Of a stretch of 64,000 nt of DNA, positions 44,444 through 56,400 are shown piece by piece. Made by a program: the position numbers and the translations under genes. Every line of letters starts with the position of its first letter. The first letter of the stretch is position 1. This DNA comes from Tubiluchus corallicola (Eukaryota; Priapulida; Priapulimorpha; Priapulimorphida; Tubiluchidae): NCBI GenBank assembly GCA_030141605.1, contig JAQGDQ010000460.1, positions 62,001 to 126,000 on the forward strand. Direction: 5' to 3'. The notes below the pieces were generated by a model. That model made no database searches. It was not told the origin of the DNA and was given only the letters and a program-made list of their open reading frames with translations.

Positions 44444-47400
44444 ATAATCAATATTGGGCCAATAAAAAAATCGATATTCATAAGTATAAAAGCATATAAG
44501 AACACCGCAGCATGAGAATAAAGTTCACACAACTGTTAAAGGCAAATATGTCCAGTGCGAACTAAAAAGTATTGTGCACAGAAATGTAAAAGAAATATAC
44601 ATTACAAAATTACAAGCAAATTATAACATAGAGTATATACAATATATACATGCAATTTAAAGTGGACGTGGGTAAATAAATATTGTAAATGAATATATAA
44701 TTATCATTAATGTATGTAGGGTTTTCAAAACGTTTTCAATGTATTTTAATTTTGATTTGAACTCACAGAAATACTTGATTTGTTTTAAATTTGATGGCAT
44801 GGCATTCCAGAGTTGAACTCCTTGTTTAGTAATAGAATTGTTGCTGTATTTGTTATTAGTGCGTGTTTGTTTAATATTGCCTCCAAGAGGAATGGAAGCT
44901 TATTTTTGATGAAGGGTGTGTTAATATTGTTGTTATATTTGTATAAAAATGGGATCATCAGACGTGATGAAATACATAATTATATATATATATATATATA
45001 TATCAGCAGGATGTTACTCGGCATAAAACGAAAAAAACCTGTATGGTAAAACTGTTGCATTTTTATATGTATGTATTTCCTGTCGCCATTGTGGGTTCTG
45101 AAAATGTCTCCTTTAATCATTGTGTCATTATGGTTTTCCATTTTTTGTCAGAAAAGAGTTACCAAAAGCATTCTTGTTTTATTTAAACTGATTTAATCAA
45201 TTTTGAAAATAATGTATATGAAGATTTGAATAAGTTTTATTTTGGCCTAAAAATTTACTCTTATTTTCTACACTTGAAATACAAGCAATTTCACACGAGT
45301 AAAAATGCAGGAGTTTAAAATAACCCGAACTTTTTACTGCATACATACCAAAAGTTTCAGTTCCTTGTGTTTCACGGTTGACTTGACTACACTAGCTATG
45401 TTATTTTGTTTCTGGCTTTCCAAAAACTCATCAGAAGGCCAACTCTTAAACAGCGGAGTGACAAACTTACCCGGCAGTACGTATTTTCTGAAATATGTAA
45501 GGAGAATAAAATATTAAGCCAAAGCTACCTCAGTAAGAAACACTAGAGCAAACATCCGTCACAGCAGCAAATGTCGACATAGTAACAGATGGTGTCACTG
45601 TAGTAAATGTTGACATAGTAACAGATGGTGTCACAGTAGTAAATGTCGACATAGTAACAGATGGTGTCACAGCAGCAAATGTCGACATAGTAACAGATGG
45701 TGTCACAGCAGCAAATGTCGACATAGTAACAGATTGTGTCACAGTAGTAAATGTTGTCATAGCAGCAAACTCTGTCATAATAACAAATTTGTCATAGTAG
45801 CAAATCCTGCAACAGTAGTAAATGCTGCAACAGTAGTAAATGTTGTCACAGCAGTAAATGTTGTCATAGTAGCAAACACTGTCATAACAAATTTGTCATA
45901 GTAGCAAATGCTGCAACAGAAGTAAATGCTGCAACAGTAGTAAATGTTGTCACAGTAGTAATTAAGACTTATCCATGTTGATCGTACCTCATAAGATAAT
46001 TTCTTCTGCTGCGCTCATAGCACCGCAATGCGCTGTGAATTAGTAATTGTGTAACTTGTATTTTGTTGTAGTGTGTTAAACGAATGAATAAATAAATCGC
46101 CATGGAAATCGAAATAAAAAACACGGTTCCAGGGTAGTAAGTATATAGTAACAAAAATTTTTCATTTTGCGTTTCAAGTGCAACTCGTGCAAAGTTTTCA
46201 CCGAGCAATAACGGTAACAATAGTGAGTTCGCGGTTCGCCAAGTGAGCATTGACTTGAGTGCAGCACATTAGTAAATGCCGAGACCACTGTGCCACAGCA
46301 GTAATTTATAAATTGCATTTAATCTCACCTGCTTCCAACAGTATACACACAACACTTCATCAGCATTTACAAAAACTGCAGCATAAATTGTGGATACCTA
46401 ACTGCCCACAAGAGAGTAGAAATGAGAAATAATGCCACAAATTTATACCCCCTGAACAGAGGTATGATGCCAAATCCCAGGTATATATCACATCCAGGTA
46501 TGTCACAGGGCTTCCCATCCAATGTCACAATCTTTGATGGTTTTCCTCCAGTTTTTGGCAGGTATATGCCTTGCATGCCATATAAGGAGACTAACAGGCA
46601 GGTGTGGGTGTCTCTCTGTGGATGTATTACCTGTGCAGAAAGCTGTACTTTCATTTATTGTCACAAATCTTTAAAAATATTACTTTCTAAACAAAATGTA
46701 AGGAACAAGCCTATAGCCTTAGGTCCTAAATTGGCCTTCGGAGTCCTGAGACCAATGACCAATAGAAAGAGATAATGCTATTTTAGTAAATAGGATAACA
46801 AAATGATTTAAAATAAACATGCTCAAAACAAGTAGCTTATATTTGGTTTCCTATTTGTGCATTGCCAGTAAGAACTTGAACGATTGGGCCTTATATTGCA
46901 CACATCCCATTTAATTTTTTGCTGTAAACCCACACATTTGCACATAAGGTGCTGCGCCACAAAACATTTAGACACAGGTAGTCTTGATCACAGATGCAAC
47001 TTGGACATTATCTGCTTTGGACACAGATTATTTGGACACATGAGCAATTTAGACACAAGAATTTCACACTTGTAAGGAATAGGACATTGAGTCATGTGCA
47101 GGATTGACTAGCGTTTTAGATTCTTCATCAGACGTAGCCACAAGACGGAGAGCAAATCACCTTTTGGTTAACCCAGGAGAAATGGTATGACAAACAAAAT
47201 CATTCCCATTCACCACGAGTAACGACAAAGACTGTTGATGAATGTAGTCACAGAAACACTGTCAACAGAGGTTAATACCACTGAATACTTTATTGTAACA
47301 TAATCAGTACATAAATGTCTCACATGTCCCATAAAGTGTATTAACCTGACTGTTCAGAGCACAGGTGAGTAAAACAGACAGGTGACTAGCAAGTAACAAA

Positions 47401-50400
47401 CAGAAAAGCTGGCCAAAACTAAAAGCTTACATCCCGCCACAGATGGCGCCTCGTGCACGAATTTGTAAGCAAGATTAACAAAAAAAGCTAAGACTGCTAC
47501 AGAATTTATAGAAAAACTGAAGAACAGCTCCATAACAATTAATATTTTCTACAGTTCGCAAGAAGTCTGTTGGCAGTCTGACCTGTGCATCAAGGTATTT
47601 GTTTAGGCCCTTCGCTTTCTAATGGCTTTAGGCTCGTGAAACCCTTAATGGCAGGGGTTGATTAAGGGTTTCACAAGCCTAAAGCTAACAACAAATTACA
47701 AATTCAACATAAACGACATACCATGGGCCCATCTAACCATTTTGGACATTTCTGTAGACTCGTGTAATCAATGTGCTGCGTGTATATCATTTCCTTAAGA
47801 CTCGGATCTTTTGGAGATTCCATAGCAATGCTACCAGGAACAATCCGTCCGAAAGCCAGAACAAACATTCCTTCGCATTTTGCTTAAACATGTTAAATTT
47901 CAAAATGAAATAATATAAAATTGTATTTTTATTACTGTGTTTATTAGTACATGATCATCGTCGTATGTTACTTAGTAGCAGAAGGTACTTTCAGTGACAT
48001 GTGGTGTCAATAGGACTGTTTTTGGAACGTGGTGAATGTATTTGACTGTATTTCAAATACAATATGTGAATGTATTTCCTTGGGACAGATGTTTAACTTT
48101 CATTTTCTTACCACTCTAGCGAAGCTGTGACTGACCGGTAGAAGAAAGGCGGTCAAAACTCAAACACTGATGACACAGGGTAGGGGTGGGTGGTTGTATG
48201 CGGTGCTGTTAAGGTGTGTGGGGTGTGCAGTTTTAATGAGTCTAAAGTTGTTTTGATTTCATCTGCATACAGAACAAATTTTTTATTACCTGGTACAGGA
48301 AAAATGCTCAAAAAATTGCAAAGATGTATGAAAAATAAAAAATTCCTCTAAGACAAAATTCCTAACTGGAAAAGTTATCTCAGCCATATTCACAGGTATA
48401 TACAACTTACTTCAATAAAGTATACAGTAAGGCAACCTACAAGCAGTTTTACCGGCAGCCACCCATCTATTTGTTACGTGGCCTCAGTGTTGTTTAACTG
48501 CACAACTATATACGAACAGTGACTAGCAAGAAAACAATCTCTCCTACACAAAATCATGTAGGAATGCTTGCTCACCGGGTAGGCCATGAGCTCCTTTGAT
48601 CTGGACTGCAATTCCTTGAGCTTTATCATAGACAACACATCTGCCCGGGTTCAGATGCTCCGGTTTTCGGTCCTGCAATTGCTTCTGATCTAGGATTTCT
48701 TTGTATTGTACAGAAAAAGCTTCATCATCTTCAGGACCTGCGTGTAATAAAGTGCAATTAAGAATAAGAAAATACTTAGTACGACTAGTGCTTATTTTTC
48801 TGTATTATGTTCAAACACTGCACAGCCAAAAAACTGTCAAGGGTAGGACCTACTTAAAAGTCTAATTTAAGGTAAAAATCAGGTTCAATTAAACTAATAA
48901 TTTGTAGTATATAACGAAGTAACTGTAATTTAAAATTTGGCACTAAAATTATTAAATTTCTTGGCTCCCTTCCTAATGAAAAGAGGCCTCAAAGTTGCAT
49001 TTTCCCCCAAAACATTTTGCTCGGTTTTGCCCACGAAACTTTAGAAAAACATCTGTGCTAGGCAACGGCTTCCTTTGATACCGCATCATTTCTGTAACGC
49101 TGAATTTGTAAACAATAGTCGTCGTCGACGTCGTTTCGGTGCTGCTATGTACTGAAAAAACATGGCACGTCCCATCTGTTGATAATGATATTTCGAAATA
49201 CAGTAAGTCGTCGCTTAACGACTCCCCGTTTAGCGACGTTTCGTTTTAACGACGCTCACATTTTGACACTTTTTTTCACTTTAGCGACAATTTTTTTACT
49301 TTGGTCAAGGCAAATTTTAATTTTATCAACAACATTTTGTAAAGAATGCTACACAGCGAATTGTGAAACGTGATAACCAATCTCAAACGCTGGCGTAACT
49401 AAGGACTGTGGAGTCCTGGCGCCATCTAATGAGTAAAATGCATGAAATCATTTTTACGGAAATGACACCTTCATGTCATATTTCCTCTTATATGAATCAC
49501 CAACAGAAAGCAAAAAAGTGTCAACAAATCTTAGTTAGAATATTTTCCTTCTGTTTTTCTTTGCAAAACTGAAACTTCACAAAATGCATTGCATTTGATT
49601 TTTAAAGAAATGTTTGTGGTGCAACCAAGCCTCACTCAATATCTATGATATCCTTGTAAAATGAGCCACTGAACCAGTAGAAGTGTGACTAAGGTGTCTC
49701 AGGGATATATTAACATGTGAATACTTAATACTGCTCAGAGCATGTATATCTTTTCACATGAAGTATGAATCCTCAACCATTTAGCCAAAATCTCTTTTCA
49801 AAAATGCAGTTCATTACTGCAGAGAAAAATCTCAGCACGGACACCATCTTTTGGCGAGATGCACAACTACCAAAACAAGAAAAATCTGCAACTTACTTAC
49901 TAACAGGTAAGTTGAAGGAAAAGCACACCCAATCTTAAACTGTAGGTCAAAGCAATCTACCCTATAAAATATTGAAAGGGAACATACTATTTTTCAAGAG
50001 TGACTTACGTGAAAGAATTATTAGTGGAGAAACGTAATTTCGTGGCTAGTTCTTCATGCATTTTGCAATTCGCTAGTTAGACGGGTACTGGTGTCTACAT
50101 CTCAAAAACAAAGTGCACAAAAAACAGGTGCTGTACCTATCAGTTCAGAGTTTTTTAGTTGTGGTGTAGAACACACATTCGAGAGTTCGTGCAAGGATGA
50201 GTACAGCATGAACGCACTGTACATCAATTTTCACTTTCACGCGCAATTCGCTAGTTAGACGGGTACTGGTGTCTACATCTCAAAAACAAAATGCACAAAA
50301 AACAGGTGCTGTACCTATCAGTTCAGAGTTTTTTAGTTGTGGTGTAGAACACACGTTCGAGAGTTCGTGCAAGGATGAGTACAGCATGAACGCACTGTAC

Positions 50401-53400
50401 TTCAATTTTCACTTTCATGTGCAACGCACATGGAATGTTTGTGTTATTGAAAATTATGTTCAGTTATGATGTCATCATTATTATTTAATTTCCAGAAGTG
50501 CTTTGGCATTATTATAGGTGTTAAAATGTATACCATTAGTCCATTACCGTACTTCAAAATTCGGTAGAATATGAAAGTCATCCTGTTTTCCTTTAATGAG
50601 GCAAATCTTTCTCTTGTCTGAAGAACACACTGCAATACATTCACACATCCACACATTTCTGTAAATAAAATCTTTAAACTTTATCAATTATTGAGTCATA
50701 CATTTCAACTTTTTGGCTGCAAGTATCACTTTCAGTGCATCTCGTACAGAATGTGGATAGTCAGTCGAACTCGTGTAATGGAGGTGTAGCTCCTCTTCTG
50801 AGATGGTAGGGTACGTGTTGTCCGTGTCGTAGTAACCGTGCTTGTAAACAGGAGCTTGTACTAATTTCTGCAAAAATAACTTTTCCATGAGCTATGAAAT
50901 AATGAATATAACCTTCTTCTTCTTCTTCTTCTTCTTCTTCTTCAAAATATCATTCCACCTGTTGTAGGCATTGAGGTCTCAACATTTATTAGAGTATTCC
51001 ACCTACTTCTATCTGCAGCTAACAGCGTAAGTTCTTCTACTTCTAAAAATAGATTTTGTTGAAGTTGTTGAACATCTTTCTTTATCTATGCTATCCAAGT
51101 TGTTTTGGGTTTATCAGGTGGCTTTTTGCAAGGTTTTAAGGCTTCCTTTAAGGCAACTCTTACTGGTTCTTCATTTGGTAATCTTGGAAGATGTCCTAGC
51201 CATCTTAATCTTCGGATTTTGACTTTTGAACTCCTATAAATTTCTTTTGTTCTGGTGCATAAATCTTCATTTTGATATGATGATATGATATATCTTCATT
51301 CATATAAATTTTTGATTATGTATGGCCATCTTATCCTTAAAGCTTTCCTAACAATTCAAATATGTCATTCGAAAACACGCAAAAAGAACAAGAACTCAGA
51401 GACGTAAGTTCATTACTTTTGCGTTACTTGTACATAGTAGTACGGTGATTGACTTGCGGAAGCCTGCCTGATTCCAAACATACATACTGTGAGATATAAT
51501 ATTCAGAGAAATCTACAAATTAGTCCAGAAATGTGACACAGAGACAAAAGAGATATACTACTTTTATCTAAGTTTTCTCAGGATAATGAAGCAGAGAAAA
51601 ACAGCTATACTTCTTTAGTCTAAGCCTGTTTGCAAAGTAGTGCAAGAGCAAAATAGCTATACTACTTTATTGTGCTATAACTCTATGCCTCGATAGCTTA
51701 TGCAACAGTGCAAACTTATTTTCATGATCAACAGAAACATTCATTTTGTACATTCATCAGTTACCTTGTAAAATTGTCAAGCTGTAGGGGTGCAGGATTG
51801 CAGTATGTAACCAGACAAGTACATAAAACGTGGTCTTTATTAATTACATGTATTTGCATAGCGCTTATATTCAAGCAGTCTGCGCAACAGCTTGTTGTGT
51901 AACACCTTGCACCTGTTCGTTATGTGGCACTTATATAAAAGCTGCCTCAATAACTGCCTGTGGTGTGTTATAAAATGCGCCCTTTACATGAATGTGAAAG
52001 TATGCATATTTTGCGAGTAGAATAAGAATGTGAAGCCCCTCAAACTTTGACGCCCTAATTTATAGCGTAGTTTGCCTATTGGTTAACATGCCCATGACTC
52101 TTAATGTGCTCCGCAAGATAAAAACCGTTTCTATTCAACAGTTTTACTATAGTCATATTACTAAATACCAAAACTAAAATGTGAAGACAAATTGTGGCAT
52201 CATTATATTCAGAAGTCGAGAAACCTTCTAAAGCGCAAGAATACGAATTTGCAGTCCTAAAGTTCTGGTTTGTTTCCGCTTAAATTTGAAATGAAATAAG
52301 CATCAGACTTACCCGAATGTGTGGCAGTAAGCGTACAAGCAATGTTACAGCAGGAATAGTAAGATTAGTATCCATGTCTGTACTCTTTAACTGAGACAAG
52401 TCATCGAATGTGGGTAGTCCTGCATGTAACCTCAACTGATGTCCACCAACATTGAGCACGGCCTATACAAAGTTCAACCATACTACTTCTTGATAGCATA
52501 GAATACCAATCGACTATATGCTGGCTTGCAATACAACGCGACTCATCTATTTATTTTCTAGATGGCCGATTTTTTATTGACCAATTTCAGATGGAAGCTT
52601 AAAATTGTGTTAGTTGTATATTTAGTTATCTGTTAATAATAACTGGTAATTGTTTTTGTTTATCTGTTAATAATAACTGGTAATTGTTTTTGTTTATCTG
52701 GTAATGATGACTGGTAATTGGTTTTTTAATCTGGTAATGATAACTGGTAATTTATTTTGTTAACTGGCAATAATAACTGGTAATTATTTTTGTTTATCTG
52801 CTAATGACAACTGGTAATTGTTTTTCAATCTGGTAATGATAACTAGCATTGCTTTTGTTTATCTGGTAATGATAACTGGTAATTGTTTTGCTTTATCTGG
52901 TAATGATAACTGGTAATTGTTTTTGTTTATTTGGTATTGATAACTAGTATTGCTTTTGTTTATCTGGTAATGATAACTGGTAATTGTTTTGCTTTATCTG
53001 CTAATGTTAACGATTGCTATTATTAGGTTAAACGTGTTTTAAATGTTCACAAATAACAGATGCAAGTAACACATGCAGAGAGAACACCACAGCTCAGCCC
53101 TACATATTTGTTTAAGGAACACCAGTAGCCATAAAATAAAAGTCCCACTAAAGATCCTAACAGTCAAACAATATTATTACATTTTTGAGATGTGCAAAGA
53201 TGTAATCAATAATTCTCTCTGTGTTAAAATAGATGGCTTGGAAACTTCAAAGCTAAAATTACTTTTATAATTCATTAAATAGCCCTCTAAATTCCAGTGC
53301 CTGAAGTGGCTGGTGTGCAAAAAAGTAAGAAAACAGAAGACAGTGTGACATCCCCATGGGGGTAACACTACTGTATAGGGTGTTCCAAAAAAACCCAGAA

Positions 53401-56400
53401 CGGAATAGAAATATGACAAATGTCAGAAGACTCTTTTCTTCTTTATTATGACATCACAATAGTGTAAATGTAATACAATACTTTTAGATCATTACTTCAC
53501 GTAACAGGCACGTAACATGATTACACTTGCTGAAATTTATGTTGAACATTGGCATGGTTATAGAATTTGTTAAAGTACTTTTCTAAGAAAACCCTGTGAT
53601 AAATAATTATACAAACTAACAAGCCTTTTTGTTGTCCCAGCGATTGACGATGATCGTGAAAATGTCAAAGGTTAAGTGTACCGGAGAACGCATTTATCTG
53701 GCAGCACATGCTATTGTAGTAGTAACAGTTTTAATATGTTTTAACAGCTAGCTGGAACATTACCTAGTTCTTTTTTTCTTGTTCCCAAGCAAGATCCTGC
53801 TAGTAAATTACTCTACACACAGAGACTAATGCGTAATTAAGTAAAGTTCACGTAAAACAACCGGAGTTACTGAACTGAAGCGGCAGAACACTTTGCTTTA
53901 CCACACGTCACGTGGCGGTAGTAGTTAAGACGCGTTGCTGTGGTACGCTGAACCTTTGACCTACAGCAACTGCGCGTGCGCACAACGAAACTGTGGAAAG
54001 GATTATTGTTTGAAACAGAACTTTCAAACTGTCATTCAAAATCATGTTTAGAAGGTCAACGTCATCATTGGAGCACAGCCTAGTTTCATTGATTCTTTTA
54101 TCCAAGGCAGTTAAAACATTTTCCATTGTTAGCTACTGACTTACTTTTTGAAAAAAAAACACTTACTTTCTCATTGTTTTCATTCTTGAATAAAGAAAGC
54201 AAGCAAGAGCCAATGACAACTAAATGACAGGTGTCGACATCTACTGTGTAAACTCGAAGTAAAAGGATGGCTTTGGGATTTAATTGCTTTCTCTGAAATA
54301 TGAGAAATAAAACTACATAGAGATAAACGAAGAAACTACCACAAAAACGTATTTATTTATTACAAAATTCAAAATACTTGAGGTTTCCATACAAACAGCA
54401 TAAAAAGTTAAAAATTAAAGGGGAACAGAAGGCCTTCGATGTTATACAAAATTATATTACTTAGCGTTACGCTTACCTGCTTAAAAGACTTACGTAAATA
54501 GAAAAGAAAATTCTTACTAATTTAAAATATTTGGACTGCCTGCTAAAACGGCACTATATTGCCATCCCAGGGTGCACCACTGATTCACCAAACAACACAT
54601 TAATCTACGAATAATCTGATTATTTTTGCAAACTTTACGTAATGTTACCTAAACTTCTTCAAACGACCTATCGTAAAAATGGCTGCACCTGACGGTCGTC
54701 GCGGGCGCAGAAGTTTATAAATTTACAAGTTTTATACAACATTGCTGATAATACAAGCTCTGTCCACAATGAAACGACATATAAATTACACAAAATTTCA
54801 AAACGTGTTTTTTTATCTTGACGCATGTAAATTTTTTTTGTGCTTCAAGCTTAACTGCACAAACAAACACGCAGGGCGCAAATACGTAAGCCTGAAAAAT
54901 TGTGCACATCGTTACACATCTTGTTTAATCTAAATAAAGAAATGTCCTTCTTACCTCCTTGTTGATGGTATGACGGTATACAAACGACGGACACCTGGCC
55001 GTGCTGTTCAAGAGTGGAAATGCTAAAATATCGGGAATTATAATATTGTCGCCAGGATTTAGCACCCTGCCTACAACCTGTCAAAAAATTTCACGTTATT
55101 ATGTCAGAGCTGCAGCTACATTTTTTACTTCGCACAATTTTCTTTTCTTGTGTATTTTTTGCTCACACAAAACTGCAAATAAGCCACTGAGCACTTAAAG
55201 TAAGGAAGACCATTAAAAAATCTAGAACAGAAAAGTTTCTGTTAAATGCAACACAAGCACTTATCCATCACTACATGTTTTGCTTAAGATAACACAAATA
55301 AATACGCGGGACCACATATTCACACACTAATACAACACAAGCACATACTCGACGATGCACCGTACCACCACAACCAAAGCACAAGAACGTAGCCGGGACA
55401 CACATTCCCACACAAACACAACACAAGAACATACACAAGGCCATGTACTCCCAAACAAACACAACACAAGAACATACACAAGGCCATGTACTCCCAAACA
55501 AACACAACATAAGAACATACACAAGGCCACCTGTTCCTACACAAACACAACATAAGAACATACACAAGGCCACCTGTTCCCAAACAAACACAACATAAGA
55601 ACATACACAAGGCCACCTGTTCCTACACAAGCACAACATAAGAATATACACAAGGCCACCTGTTCCTACACAAGCACAACATAAGAATATACACAAGGCC
55701 ACCTGTTCCTGCACAAGCACAACATAAGAATATACCAGAAAGCACATATTCTTGCTCAACCATAACCCAAGAACATACCTGGAAGCTAAACATTCAATCT
55801 CTAACAAAATACAAGAACAAGCCCAATGCCACAAATTCCAATACAAACACAACACAAGAAACAAATGCACCATAAGAACATTCCTGGAACCACACATTAC
55901 ACACAAACACAACACAAGAACGTATCCAAGACCTCATGTTCCTACACAAACACAAAGAAGAACATACATGGGGCACAAGCTCCTGTTCAAAGATAAACAT
56001 AAAAAATACAGTGCCATTGAAAACTTTACACAGGAATGCACAGTGCCACAGATGTCCAATGGAGTCCACAGATGTCCACAAGTCCAGTGTCCACATTGTC
56101 CATATAAGCATAACCCCCTGGTATTGCACAGGGTCATACAAACATAGTGCAAGAACCATATGCAACATGCTCCCATATAAACATAACACAAACACATGCC
56201 CTAAACCACATATTCTTGTGCAATAATATAATATAATACAAGAACATAACCAAGGCCCTGCTTTCTTGTTCAAACACAACACAAGAACACAACGGGATGC
56301 GTATTCTTGCGCAAACATACACAAGGCAACAGATTCCTGCAGAAATAATAACACAAGAGTGTAGCTATAGGGCTACACAAACATAACACAAGCACATACA

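Noticed and set aside
44207-44532. Cys/Val and His/Thr repeat frames
   Set aside because: Translations of the CA/GCAC microsatellite.
53370-53420. GGGTGTTCCAAAAAAACCC as a mariner-type terminus
   Set aside because: No matching opposite end or flanking TA pair could be found.
55271-55915. 214-residue Cys/Val/Leu-rich open frame on the minus strand
   Set aside because: It is a translation of the 43-45-bp minisatellite. The opposite strand is equally open and there is no start context or homology.
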